Shown: one piece after another, positions 44,281 to 55,861 of the stretch
How positions within the stretch are numbered: position 1 is the first letter of the stretch
Layout of the letters: every line of letters starts with the position of its first letter
DNA from: Cylicocyclus nassatus
Taxonomy: Eukaryota > Nematoda > Chromadorea > Rhabditida > Strongylidae
Reading direction: 5' to 3'
DNA: 64,000 nucleotides
NCBI GenBank assembly: GCA_958299035.1
Contig: CATQJL010000223.1
Span: 79,563,322-79,627,321 of the forward strand
Notes under the pieces: generated by a model
The model's input: the letters and a program-made list of their open reading frames with translations, nothing else
Database searches by the model: none
What the model was told of the DNA's origin: nothing
Translations under genes and position numbers: made by a program

Positions 44281-44966
44281 GGGATTCCGAATACAATATT
44301 GGTTTTCGGGATTATCGATTACTTTTATCGATTTTATCGATTTTTTTGCAAAGTTTGAGCTACGGGGCTGGGAGTTCGCACAGGGGGGTAATCGAGCATG
44401 GGGATTCCGAATACAATATTGGTTTTCGGGATTATCGATTACTTTTATCGATTTTATCGATTTTTTGCAAAATTTGAGCTAGGGGGCTGGGAGTTGGCAC
44501 AGGGGGGTAATCGAGCATGCTGATCATCCCCAAGGGGGTGATCAGCATGCTCGATTACACCCCTGTGCCAAATTCCAGCCCCCTAGCTCAAATTTTCAAA
44601 AAATCGATAAAATCGATAAAAGTAATGGACGATCCTGAAAACTAATATTGTGTTCGTAATCAGCATACTCGATTACCCCTCTGTGCAAAATCCCAGCCTC
44701 GCATGTCAAAATTTTCAAAAAATCGATAAAATCAATAAATGTAATCGATAATTCTGAAAACTAATATTGTATTCGGAATCCCCATGCTCACTTCCCCCCT
44801 GTGCCAACTCCTAGCCCTGTAGGTGAACTCTGCAAAAAAATCGATAAAAATCGGTAAAATCGACATCGATCGATAACGAAAAGTGGACTGTGACACCCGC
44901 CGGGGCCCGAAGTGTATGTGTGCCAAGTTTGGTCCGGATACGGCGGAGCCGGGTAAGCCAGCTAGT
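44036..44966 (+). mobile_element. Non-autonomous Helitron with palindromic body
   Basis: 5' end a|tcttatatataaagctgaat, 3' end ggagccgggtaagccag|ctag followed by t. This is the Helitron pattern of TC at the start, CTRR at the end, A/T flanks and no target duplication. Subterminal blocks near each end are inverted copies (accaaacttggcacacatac / gtatgtgtgccaagtttggt). A 25-bp-arm hairpin lies in the middle (gtaatcgagcatgctgatca... around 44507-44560). atcgattttatcgattttt words repeat throughout. No Rep/helicase. The interior contains several direct sub-copies. Confidence 0.8.
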
Positions 44967-47351
44967 CTATCATGACTTATAATAAGCGGCTTAATCTGAA
45001 GTTGTGTGGAGTTTGTCCGTTACGAAATTACAGTGAGGAACGATTTACAATACCAAACAGCATGTGAGGTTAAGATAGTGGTATGGTTCATCTTTAACTA
45101 CGGCTCTCACGTTGCAGTCAACCGAACATGACTTGAGAGACAAGCTCTCAGAAAGTGAGTTTACCACGGTTCATAACGGTCAGTGCGAACCTCTGCGAAG
45201 CAGAGGTGAAGCACTGGTAAATTCATATTCTAACAAGAGCTGAAATTCTCAATAGAAACACTTGAAAAAATGATTCATTTCATTTGGCATATCCCTATTA
45301 CTCAGAACATATGCAAATCACTAGCCGTCTCTCTATTACATGTATGCTCAAGCGTTACCACTAGAAATTTAGAAACTTTGATGAGTTATAATACAGACGC
45401 ATGTGAACTTACTGATCCTATATTACCAAACAAAAACACATGATGCTTTAGTTTTCTACCGGCCTCCCGCCTCAGTGATTAGGTAATACTGAAAGAAAAT
45501 CACTTCATTACTTTTGTTCAATTTAGTAGGCATGATCATTCGAAAGAATTATAAAATGGAATTACGCTAGGTTATTTAAATCAAAATTTTAAAATTAAGG
45601 CAAATAATTTTTAAAAATTTGATTTTTTTATTTAAAATAAAACCCCCAGTAAAGAGGTGGTGATTCATATATTGAGGAGTTTTATTTCGTGAATTGCCTG
45701 ACCTCGCGTCACCATCGAGAGTTTGCGGAAACTCTTTTTCAGATGAGCGCGACAGACACAGCGAGAGAAAATGGATCACGCAGCTGAACTCAAATCTTGC
45801 TGTTTGGTCTACTCCAAGTTTACGATAAAGCTATGATTACTGTGATAAATCAATAAGGTCAAGTATCACATGATCAAGCGGGCACGGCACAAAAATAAGA
45901 GAAGGAAGTAAAAAAGCGTTTTTGCGAAGATTTAAATCTATTACCAAGCAGTGACTCAAATGCAGAATGTGCTTATGCGGAATCACTATGGTGAAATAAT
46001 TTACTTAGTCTTTCTTGATCGCTTAAAAAGATAAATAACCTCCAGCATGTATTCACACCGAGCATACAACACATATGAATCATCTCAACCGTAACTAAGA
46101 GCAGCAGAAACCATAAAACATCACTCATAGTGCAAATAATGATTCGTCTTAAATGAGGCTGTCATTTGCAAGATTGATATAAGAACTAGTTCTTGCTCAT
46201 TTTATGCAAGTTACCAAGTATTTCGGACTATCACTCAAATGCAGCGAAAATGCAAGAAAAACACATCGTTTCCATGGCAAACGAACGCTGCCCAAAATAC
46301 GGCAATATCCCAAGATAACGGAAACCGGAAATAAAAAAGTGAATGTTGAAATTTCACAACAATTCTTCTAAAAGATTCGCAGAGATACTGCTTTTCATAT
46401 CTAACGTACTATGGTCCAACAATCCCTAATTTCAGTGATAACAATGTAGATAAATACTCCCTAACGATCATATATCGTCTTAACAAGACAAAAAACCGAA
46501 CGAATGTGAGAAGACCTAGTAAGCAATGAACGAGCAAGAAACTAGAAGAAATTTTTGGGAGGAGAACAGAGAGCCACACAAGGACAACAGCAAAATGCGA
46601 TCATCCTTCCTTCATCATTTGTGGAAAAGAAAACGAAGAACAAAACATAAAACTACCAAAAGAAGAACGAACAGCTCCTAAGCGCGAGTTTCTGCGCTCT
46701 AGTTCATAAAAATCAAAGCGGTCGCGACAAGCCAGTTTACGATGTCTTCCTAACCATAACATTAGGTACAGTATCATAATCCTCCCAAGGTCCTGAGCGG
46801 GCCGCTTTGCTATAGGAAGTCCTCCGGGCGGCTCGAATTTTTGGACGAAGGGATGCAAAAACCTTTTCTCGATGCTCTTAGTGCTTCTGTGGTTTTCTTT
46901 TGCGTCGAACTTTTACTTGTACTTAGTTTTCTTGGACGTTTGGATGTGACTTTTCAGCTCCTTTCGTTGTGAATTGGCAACTTTTGGTCTTGTGCTGAGT
47001 TTACTATAATTACAGGTTAAATCATGTACTGCCAGCGCCTCGTTTTCTTAGATAAGCCATAATATTTGAGTAAGGAATTACCTAGATGGAGATGTAGTGG
47101 GGGTAGTAGTTGCTCGGAAGAGAGATGGATGGATTGTCATGAAATATGAACTGGTAAGCGCACTTGATGTAGAGGTAGTCAGCGACGGTTGCACGTGTTC
47201 TTCGAAATGTTCCATAGCCATGCTGAATATAGCCGTTTAAAACCACGTGATTGAAAATTGCACTCTATTTCTACATTTTATTCCAGCTAAGCTTGTCAAA
47301 ACACAAGAATAAGTACTATCAGAAAAACCATTGGTATTTGACCAATCTAAG
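44967..47351. other. Mostly unique DNA; one possible exon
   Basis: Longest repeat-poor stretch of the right half. On the minus strand, about 46880-46745, the frame EHREKVFASLRPKIRAARRT, then SYSKAARSGPWEDYDTVPN, is protein-like. It lies between an acceptor-like cactaag and a donor-like gttagg, but the competing frame is equally open. A short motif (cctctgcgaagcagaggtgaagcactgg, about 45192-45220) recurs in variant form near 60450. No gene is claimed. Confidence 0.35.
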
Positions 47352-47521
47352 ATTATATAATTATAATAATATATATAATTAATATTATAAAATAATATTA
47401 ATTATTATTATATTATAATATTATTAAATAATATTATAATATAATATTATTTAATAATATTATATTATAATATTATTAAATAATATTATATTATAATATA
47501 ATAATAATATAATATAATAAA
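47352..47521. repeat. A/T-only block (170 bp)
   Basis: No G or C for about 170 bases, made of taatatta-type words. It ends exactly where the second copy of duplication D begins. Confidence 0.9.
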
Positions 47522-48029
47522 GAAGTTAGTGGAACTTTGAGAAAGAAATTTTTTGCGATGCGAAAAGAGAAGCCGAGTTGTGCTTCCTCCTCCCCCCCCC
47601 CCCCTCCCCGGTCGAAGTTCTTGGAGGTGAGTGTCCGGCACTACCACCTTCACTTTGGCCGGCCAGTGGTAGCTGGAATCAACTTCACTTTTGGGGGGGG
47701 GGGAGGCGGCTCCACCTATCGCACCTCTGGTGGCTACTAGAATCTGTTAAAAACTGCGCAAGCTTTCGTACTCTAATCCTGCTATAATGGGATTGAGCAC
47801 GCGCTGCTATGCTGGAAGTCAACGTATGCAACGTCACCAAAACGTAATGTAAAAGTACATATGAGGCTTATTTCGATAATGAAAGCTTAATAAAAACAGT
47901 TACGCCATGTGCTCCTGTTTTGAAAGTTAGGTGTTTTCCAATGTTTCCTACTACAATTTTCATGCCGAATTTAAGCTGCATTCGGGCAAATTTTTACACG
48001 AAGAAATTGCATGTGGGAACTTATTTTAA

Positions 48030-48366
48030 CCCATTGACGACGACGCCTAATTTTGCGCGGCGGCTCTGTGGGACGACGCGATTTTGCACAACACTTTCAG
48101 TGCAGTGTGGGAAGGTTTCGTACTTATTTACAAAATGCAACATTGTTTTGTAAACAACTATTAACATTTTCTTGAACGACAGACCCTATAGGTCCTAAGA
48201 TTACAAAAAACTGGAAAAAATATTCATATGTGGAAAAAATACTAGACCTGCAAATAATACGACTTTGCGAGAGGTGTGGGCCACCTCTCGCAAAGTCGGG
48301 GGTCCACATCGTCCCTGGCAGCAAAAAGCGCGTAGGCCACCGGTGGTCCACATCGTCGTCAATGGG
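48030..48366. mobile_element. piggyBac-like MITE, copy in D2
   Basis: Same TTAA-flanked element as 38770-39106, duplicated with D. Not an independent insertion. Confidence 0.85.
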
Positions 48367-49218
48367 TTAAGAGCTTGACTATTAGGATGGCTATAAAATG
48401 ATTCCATTTTTCATACAAAACCTCCATAATAGCTTTTCTTATTAGTTTTATCCATGATTTAATTTGAGAAAATTACGCAAAACTCCTGCCATCTATTTGA
48501 AGCCCTCAGAATGTTGCACTATCAGTAAAGGACAGTTATGCCCCATTATGGCTAAATTTCCAGGAGCTAAATTCTCTGACTTCCTAAGCTTTATTTTCAT
48601 GCTGCGATGGATGTAGAGATAAGCGATTTTGTTTTTGGACACACATAAGTTTTCTCTGTTAAATAACATGACAAAGTGTGGTCTGTTGATATAAAATTTT
48701 TCGATAAAAAACGAAAATTTTTTCATATGTGTTTACACACAGTGAGGAAATTGAGATAGTTATAAGGGTATTCGGCAAACGACCTGCATTGGGTTGCAAA
48801 CATTGCGTGGGACCCACAGTCTATGTGAATGTGAAACCGTCGTCGGAGAGCTGGAAGAAGTGGTGGCAAATACAATTTGCTTCGATTGTGATCTCCGCCT
48901 GCAATGCCCATTTCGCCTGCTGCTGTTGCCCGCACTACCTGCAATCTGATCGAAACTCGATCAAATTCAAGTTTGTCTATTCGATCGATGCGATTCCTGC
49001 TTGTAATATGACTAAACTTCCAGTGCTCATATACATGCAAGAGTGTATGCGCGAGAAGCGAGCGTAACGAATGGATGTTTCAAATACACCACCGATTGTA
49101 AATGGCGAAACTAAGTAGAAATTAATCGGAAAGTTCGACTCTCTATAAATCTCGGCATGATGAATACTGTTGATATTCGACTGTTTAGCCACAACCGAGA
49201 TTGGTAACTTATTTATTT

Positions 49219-49258
49219 AGGCTAACGTTTCGGCAATAATTCGCCTTCTTCAGAGCCT
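49219..49258 (-). ncRNA. Hammerhead-like motif of PLE, D copy 2
   Basis: Base-for-base the same as 39959-39998 (AGGCT, CTGAAGA, GAAAC, GTT, AGCCT on the minus strand). Confidence 0.7.
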
Positions 49259-49456
49259 GAAATGGGCGAACACAATTTACAGACTATCCGATCAAACATC
49301 TCCTCAACCCTACAGGCAAAATTCTAAGCTTTCTTTTGACCATGAGCAGGCTGCCATACGCGATACTCACCTTTCGTTCGCCGGTAAAGTTCTGGTATAG
49401 TATGAGCGAGTGCTTACTGACCGCTTGAGCAAAGAATGAAACATGTCTTCACATGA

Positions 49457-50822
49457 TCAAAAGATCTGATTAAGATACGGTGCGAGTTCTCGTGTGATAG
49501 AGAGACACTCGTCTTTGCGGTTCATTTTAGGGTTTCTAAAATGAATCCAAAAGGCTTCTAGGGTTTTGCGAGTGGATGTTTGAGCTTCGCGCGCTAAAAT
49601 CTCTACTTTCACTCCAAAATCAACTCCTTGATGATCTTGCACTCTGTGGGCGCCCAATGGAGTGGATGTGCGTAATCTCTCTTTACCATTAAGATGTTCC
49701 TTAATACGTATGCTCAGAGGGCGTGCCGTTTCTCCGATGTATTCGTTTCCGCAATCCCTGCATGATATGAGGTATACAACACCCGTACTCATGCAGTCTC
49801 CCTCCCTTGCTGTTGGACATATCGGGCAGTTTGGAGTAGGGCAACTGCGGTCATACATACGATTCCGAACAAGGATACGTTTCAAATTGTTCGGAGGTAT
49901 GTCTACTACCGAAACTGAGTTGTCTAATCCTGCTCTCCTCAGACACCGCCGAATGGCAGTGCTCACTTCATCGGAGATGAAGGGTATGCAGAAGGGTATC
50001 TTTTCTGCTGCGGACGTTCTTGCTCTCTCCACAAATCTTCCCTGCTGGCTCCTATACCGCGTCATGTTGTCATAACCGTTCAGTGAAGCTATATTACGCG
50101 CAACGGCTAGTGACTCCATCTTTTCCTCGTGACCGCTACAAACCTTCGTAGCTGTGCGAAACATGTTTCTGATCACAGCTTTTTTAGTTTGTAAAGGATG
50201 TGCTGAGCGCGAGTGGATAAGGATGTTTTTGTTACTAGGTTTTCGAAACCACTTCGTTTTCTGGGTGCCACTAGCAATGCTGACTTGAACGTTCAAAAAA
50301 GGCAGCCATGCGTTGTTGGGTTTTTCCCGAGTTAGTCTTATGTGTTCTGATTGCTTGTTCATCAACTCGAAGCACTCATCAACTTCCGCCTGTGTGTTGC
50401 AAATGATAAAGCAGTCATCGATGTACCTGCAATAAAGCAGGGGATGCAACTGCAACAGGGGTGTCTCGATTTTGGCCATAAAAATTACCGCTAAGGTTGG
50501 AGCCAATCGCTGACCCATGGCCAATCCTCGAATTTGAGCGAAATATTTTCCTGACCACCTAAATATATTGCATTCTAGACACGCTTTTAACAGGGCCATT
50601 ATTTGCGCGATAGATAATCCAAAAAGTCTTATGGCTTGTTCATGTTCTATCAGATTTTCACAAACGGCCTGCAATGCAGAGTCATTGGATACATTCGTGT
50701 ACAATGCGCTAACGTCGAACGACTCCATAGCATGATTAGCACAAACACGTGTCTCACGTAGACGGTCTAGAAACATCTGCGTATTGCTTAGATGGGAAGG
50801 GATGAATTGAAGTAGCTGTACT
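49457..50822 (-). pseudogene. PLE RT/GIY-YIG ORF, truncated copy
   Basis: Same protein as 40197-41798 from about residue 80 onward; the first ATG inside gives 439 codons. It lacks the upstream fingers region with RPIIS but keeps FDVSALYTNV, YIDD and GIY-YIG. Truncated by the duplication breakpoint at 50822, not by normal PLE 5' truncation, since the breakpoint coincides with the end of D. Confidence 0.85.
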
Positions 50823-50846
50823 CACTCAAATCTTCGAAATGGTTTG

Positions 50847-51167
50847 AATTAAAAATTATTAAAAATTATTTAAAATTTTTAATATTATTATAATTTTATT
50901 TTAATATTTATTAAAATAAAATTAATTTATAAATTAAATTAATTTATAAATTAATTTAATTAATTAATTTATAAATTAATTAATTAAATTAATATAATAT
51001 ATTAATTTAATTAATTTAATAATTAAATTAAATTTTTATATTAATTTAAATAATAATATATTAATAATTATTATTAATATAATAATAATTATATAAATTA
51101 TTATTTATTAATAATTATTAATAATTATTAATAAATAATTATTAATAATTATTTATTAATAATTATT
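50847..51167. repeat. A/T-only block (321 bp)
   Basis: Pure A and T, with ttaattaa and ttataaattaatt words. Its reverse complement, together with the next 119 bp, recurs at about 54400-54800. Confidence 0.9.
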
Positions 51168-51286
51168 CACCTTGGCAATATAGTAATCGACTAAAACTCC
51201 AACATTGGTACGGAAATTGTCCAAATGATTAGAGATATGATCGATGCACACATCATCAAGACCGTCCTTCCCGAGTGCAACGGCTT
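51168..51286 (-). pseudogene. Partial inverted copy of the exon at 54360
   Basis: On the minus strand it repeats the last ~40 codons (KAVALGKDGLDD...GVLVDYYIAK) and the donor gtgaat of the exon at 54360-54515. It stops at ggcttt, where A/T-only DNA resumes, so the acceptor and first codons are missing. Confidence 0.7.
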
Positions 51287-51491
51287 TATAATATTAAATA
51301 TTAATATTATAAAGTTAAATATAATAAAATTAATTAATTATAAATTTATGTATTTAATTAATTAATTAATTTAATTAAATTAATTTTATTATAATTAATT
51401 TAATTTAATTAATTAATTAATTAAATAATTTTATATTAATTAATTTTAATTAATTAATTTGTATTTAATTAATTAATTTTAATTTAAATTC
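51287..51491. repeat. A/T-rich block (about 205 bp, three G)
   Basis: Continues the A/T-only pattern, with ttaattaattaa runs. It separates the partial exon copy from the minus-strand gene at 51633-52355. Confidence 0.85.
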
Positions 51492-51540
51492 TAATCTATG
51501 TGCTGATAGATAACAATAGGCGATAATACAACTTTGGATC

Positions 51541-51592
51541 CAAGAGTCCTTTTTCGATGTCGGGCGAACACTGAAAAGGGACTCTTGGACGA
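51541..51592. terminator. Hairpin just past the stop codon of the minus-strand gene
   Basis: tccaagagtcctttttcgatgt... pairs with ...cactgaaaagggactcttgga, a 17-18 bp stem with one bulge. It lies about 40 bp beyond the proposed TGA at 51633. It may be a 3' UTR structure or a small inverted-repeat insertion; the terminator role is only a guess. Confidence 0.35.
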
Positions 51593-51632
51593 AGAGATGA
51601 ACAGGTTATGTAATAGTCCCAAAAATTCGGGA

Positions 51633-52355
51633 TCACCTAACATGTTGCAGCATCAAACCTTAAAAGAGAAACAAATGATGGGCATATGCGCTAATCATCG
51701 CTGATCCCTATCATTTCCTTTTGTGAGGCTAAGAATTAGGTAAGGTGCGTCCGTCTAACATTCTTTCGTGTGGCATGTTAGCAAAAACACAATCGATCTC
51801 ATTTTGTGCTATGGTTTGCGCTAAAATACCGGGTTGCGTTCTACCTTCCCTCTGCTAGCCTTTAGCAGTTACCTGCTCCCTGCCTGTCTGCTAGCAGATT
51901 CAAAAAGAAGTTTTTCAAATGTCTGAATTGGGGAGACCCGGTAAGCGGTTTTCGCAAGAACCATACGAAATTTTTAGTTTTTCCAGGCTGACAACAAAAC
52001 GTTTCAAGAAGACGGCTTACAGTGCTTCCTGTGGTGACCGTGCTTAGCACATCTGTTAGCAGATCACCGACTTCTTTCTCCGATCCCGGCGAAATCATCT
52101 GAACATGTTCCGCTAAGGCTTATTCGCTGACAAAATATACTTACCTCCGTACAAACCAGCACAAGTCGTCTTATGCAGGACTTGAGTGACAGAATCTCGG
52201 TATTTTGCTTCCTGATCTGTTTCTCCTGTTGAGCCAACTTATCCATGACATTTTTGCGCCACTCGCAAGTATCCAAATCTCTGCAACTGTAGTATGAGCC
52301 AGATAGAGCATAGTTAAGTAGATTCAGTTGTTGTTCTAAAGTCGATATAAGCCCG
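51633..52355 (-). CDS. Three exons of an unrecognised host gene (C-terminus)
   Basis: Minus strand. Exon 52355-52145 follows acceptor tatgttttttcag and encodes GLISTLEQQLNLLNYALSGS, then RDLDTCEWRKNVMDKLAQQE and KQIRKQNTEILSLKSCIRRL, probably a coiled coil, ending gag|gtaagt. A 46-bp intron (ending atgttcag) leads to exon 52098-51873, starting MISPGSEKEVGDLLTDVLST and ending LLADRQGA, donor gtaact. A 215-bp intron ending ttctcttttaag gives a last exon of 26 bp (LMLQHVR, TGA). All junctions agree in phase. I do not recognise the family. The gene's upstream exons would lie beyond 52361, where A/T-only DNA and a MITE begin. The very short last exon is the weakest part. Confidence 0.65.
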
Positions 52356-52466
52356 CTGAAAAAACATATGAAAAAATTTAGTGCATATTATCAACAGAAC
52401 ATCCGGGCGAGTCCGCGAAACGCACATTTTGATTTTCGCCCCCCCCCCCTTTTTTTTACGCGCAGG

Positions 52467-52570
52467 ATTAATAATTTAATTAATAAATTAATAATTATAT
52501 AATAATAATAATAATATTATATAATAAATTATATAATATTATATAATATTATTATTATATAATAATATTA
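52467..52570. repeat. A/T-only block
   Basis: About 104 bp of A and T between a poly-C/poly-T tract (52439-52458) and a mariner MITE. Confidence 0.85.
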
Positions 52571-53421
52571 GGTTGGCACGAAAGTTCTTGCGTAATTCAA
52601 ACAAAATTCAATAACTTTTCAAAGACTGAACCTAAATTCACAATCTTGTATGCTAAAAATATTAGAAGCCTTACGCTTCATGATGGATGTTTAAGCATAA
52701 GATCACGTGAGCTGGACATCAAGAACGAAGCTCTCGAATATGGGGCTTCAAATTTTGCAATTTTGAGTTTGGTGCCAGAAAATCGCAGAGTGCCGCTAGC
52801 TAGCCGAAAAAAATCTGTAGAATTTACTTACACAGCAAAAGTCCATACGTTGTTTTAGCAGGCTTTGATCTCGCATGGAAACGCGAAAACAAAAAATTTG
52901 TGAAAATTCTCATTTCACAGGACAAATCCCCTTATCACTCTAACTTTTCCACAGAAACACAGTTAGCAACCAGAAATTAGACATAGTGCCTATTTAGAAC
53001 TTCGCGACGTTTTCTGGAGTGTAAAAAAGTGTTTTCGCCGGAAAACTGCGGACTTGAGGGGATTTTTCCGCAAAATGACTTATTTCACGAATTTTTTTGT
53101 TTTGCTTCACCATGCAAGATCAAAGCCTTCCAATGTAACATATGGACTTTTGTTGTGTAAGTAAATTCTACAGATTTTTTTTCGTCTAGCTAGCGGCACT
53201 CTGCGATTTTCTGGCACCAAACTCAAAATCGCAAAATTTGAAGCCCCATATTCGAGAGCTTCGTTCTTGATGTCCAGCTTACGGAATCTTATGCTTAAAC
53301 ATCCATCATGAAGCCTAAGACTTCTAATATTTTTAGCATACAAGATTGTAAATTTAGGTTGAGTTTCTGAAAAGTTATTGAATTTTGTTTGAATTACGCA
53401 AGAACTTTCGTGCCAACCTAA
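52568..53421. mobile_element. Palindromic mariner-type MITE
   Basis: Terminus ttaggttggcacgaaagttc and its inverse, TA on both sides (52566-52567, 53422-53423). 854 bp with arms of about 400 bp meeting near 52990. Mirror ORFs (YAKNIRSL...) on both arms reflect the palindrome, not a gene. Confidence 0.85.
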
Positions 53422-53808
53422 TATTATATAATATTATTATATAATAATAATATTATAATTATTATATAATAATTATAATATTATTATTATATAATAATTA
53501 TATAATTATTATATATAATTATATAATAATTATATATAATTAATTATTAAATTATTAATTATATATAATAATATTAAATATAATTTATATAATTAATTAT
53601 TAAATAATTAAATTTATTAATTATTTATATTATTTATATATATATTAATAATATTAATAATATTATTTAATTTTATTAATAATTATTTATATAATTCCAT
53701 ATATTATATTTATTATATAATATATTATTATATAATTATACTATTATTTATAATTAATCAAAATAAATAAATAAATAAATAATATTTATTTATTTTATTT
53801 TTAATATT
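53422..53808. repeat. A/T-rich block (about 390 bp)
   Basis: Almost only A and T (a handful of C), with taattatta and aataaataaataaat words. No gene possible. Confidence 0.85.
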
Positions 53809-53938
53809 TCCTGTAAAAAAAATCTTATTGACTAATCAAGCTAGGATTGGTTGAGAAGCACGCCCATACGTAGGGTGGACAGTTTCTTTGTTACTCTCAT
53901 GTGATACTTCAGTCGGTCACTTTAGGTTACGAATGAAC

Positions 53939-54515
53939 GATGTCCGAAGTGTTCGCACGAGCGAGCTTACTTCATGCAAATCCAAACAAGGTCTGCTGAT
54001 GAACCGATGACTATATTTTATCGATGCGCAAACGCTGAATGTGCTCATCGTTGGAAAGATTAATGACATTCAAAATGCTAATAAAATTTTTATCAATGCT
54101 TGCTCGTTATATATGCTATGGTTAATCACATTCACTACTTGAAACATTTACTACATTGCCCATTATAAAACCTAGCACCACCGGTATTCATCCATGTAGA
54201 GGTCTCTATACATCATAAGGAACCACGAAATCTACTTCTTCAGTGCCTTTTTGTACTCCTCCTCATATAACTTCTTCCTACAGAAGTGATTACTGTCGAA
54301 CACATAGGAATTCACTGATTGCAGCCCAAAGTCACCAGTTATGAAAGTACCAATTTCAGCTAGTCATCCATGCTGCCCCATATCGACGAAACATTATGAA
54401 AGCCGTTGCACTCGGGAAGGACGGTCTTGATGATGTGTGCATCGATCATATCTCTAATCATTTGGACAATTTCCGTACCAATGTTGGAGTTTTAGTCGAT
54501 TACTATATTGCCAAG
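53939..54515 (+). CDS. Candidate host gene; one strong exon at 54360-54515
   Basis: Exon 54360-54515 follows acceptor gtaccaatttcag and is 52 codons in phase 0. It encodes LVIHAAPYRRNIMKAVALGK, then DGLDDVCIDHISNHLDNFRT and NVGVLVDYYIAK, ending aag|gtgaat. The composition and both splice sites make it convincing, and a partial inverted copy exists at 51168-51286. A possible first exon at 53939-53989 (MSEVFARASLLHANPNK, then gtctgc) would join in phase 0, but its donor is weak. The next exon is lost because A/T-only DNA starts within the donor. Family not recognised. A competing antisense reading exists at 54232-54359. Confidence 0.5.
54232..54359 (-). CDS. Candidate C-terminal exon, antisense to the plus-strand intron
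   Basis: The minus frame reads EIGTFITGDFGLQSVNSYVF, then DSNHFCRKKLYEEEYKKALK and K before a TAG at 54232. The Lys/Glu-rich end and lack of interruption look like a real C-terminus. The only acceptor (gactag) is at 54360, exactly abutting the plus-strand exon. Either this or the plus-strand intron is misread. No family recognised. Confidence 0.3.
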
Positions 54516-54518
54516 GTG

Positions 54519-54887
54519 AATAATTATTAATAAATAGTTATTAATAATTATTTATTAATAATTATTAATAATTATTAATAAATAATAATTTATATAATTA
54601 TTATTATATTAATAATAATTATTAATATATTATTATTTAAATTAATATAAAAATTTAATTTAATTATTAAATTAATTAAATTAATATATTATATTAATTT
54701 AATTAATTAATTTATAAATTAATTAATTAAATTAATTAATAAATTAATTTAATTTATAAATTAATTTATAAATTAAATTAATTTATAAATTAATTTAATT
54801 AATTAATTTATAAATTAATTAATTAAATTAATATAATATATTAATTTAATTAATTTAATAATTAAATTAAATTTTTATATTAATTTA
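54519..54887. repeat. A/T-only block (about 370 bp)
   Basis: Only one G in the stretch. The first ~260 bp are the reverse complement of the block at 50847-51167. Confidence 0.9.
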
Positions 54888-55857
54888 TTAGGTTGGTCCG
54901 AAAGTTCTTGCGCATCATTTTCAAAAAATCATAACTTCCTTGCCACTCGATGGATTTCGTTAAAATTATATCTATTCGAAAGAAGAATCCATGCACTTTA
55001 CACATGTACCCTCGCCATGAGTTACTTTGAGAAGCTTCGAGAGTTACAAGCAATTGAAGGAAATCAGTCAAAATTGGCATTTTTCGAGCTGGGTCACGAA
55101 AAATTTTGGAAGTATTTTTATGTGGTAGAGAAAATTATGCTCATTACAAGGGTACTTTTCCAATGAGTTGAAACGAAAAAGATCGAGAGTTAGAAGCAAA
55201 TAAAGAGAGTTCCTTCGGTTTTGTAATTTTTGAGCATGGTCAAAAAAGCCCAGAAACGTCACAGAAAATATGGAAAAGTCATAAACGTGGGTTTTATAAC
55301 CTTCTCATTCTAGCTGAGCAAGTTTCGAGCTAATCGAAAGCAATTTTGTTTTTCGTGATTTTTTCGGATTTTCGGGCCTGCATTTTTCACGAAAATCAAA
55401 ATTGCTCTTGATTAGCAAAATTTCCGCTCAGCTAAAAAGAGAAGTTCACAAAACCCACGTTCATGGCTTTTCCGTATTTTCTGTGACGTTTCTGGGCTTT
55501 TTTGAGCATGCTCAAAAACTGCAAAACTGAAGGAATTCTCTTCATTTGCTCCTAACTCTCGATATTTTTCGTTTCAACTCATGGGAAAAGCACCATTGTA
55601 AAGAGCGTAATTTTCTCTGTCATATAAAAAGACTTCCCGAATTTTTCGTGACCCAGCTCGAAAAATGCCAATTTTGACTGATTTCCTTCAATTGCTTGTA
55701 ACTCTCGTATCTTCTCAAAGTAACTCATGGCGAAGGTACACGTGTGAAGTGCATGGATTCCTCTTTCGAATAAATATAATATTGACGAAATCCATCGAGT
55801 GGCAAGGAAGTTATGATTTTTTGAAAATGATGCGCAAGAACTTTCGGACCAACCTAA
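54888..55857. mobile_element. Palindromic mariner-type MITE
   Basis: Terminus ttaggttggtccgaaagttc and its inverse. TA at 54886-54887 and 55858-55859. 970 bp with arms of about 450 bp meeting near 55370. ORFs on both strands (for example PILTDFLQLLVTL) mirror each other. Confidence 0.9.
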
Positions 55858-55861
55858 TAAA

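Larger units (their letters stand above)
47515..50822 (+). repeat. Direct duplication D, copy 2
   Basis: Second copy of 38256-41562, about 9.26 kb downstream. Bounded by A/T-only DNA on the left and, 25 bp past its right end, by another A/T-only block. It ends inside the PLE at the sequence agtagctgtact. Confidence 0.95.

Noticed and set aside
46870..46944. Small plus ORF starting MLLVLLWFSFAS, like a signal peptide
   Set aside because: Ends after 25 codons with no donor site in frame; no support beyond hydrophobicity.
52646..53343. Matching ORFs on opposite strands (YAKNIRSL...)
   Set aside because: They are the two arms of a palindromic MITE; an ORF repeated in mirror form reflects the palindrome.
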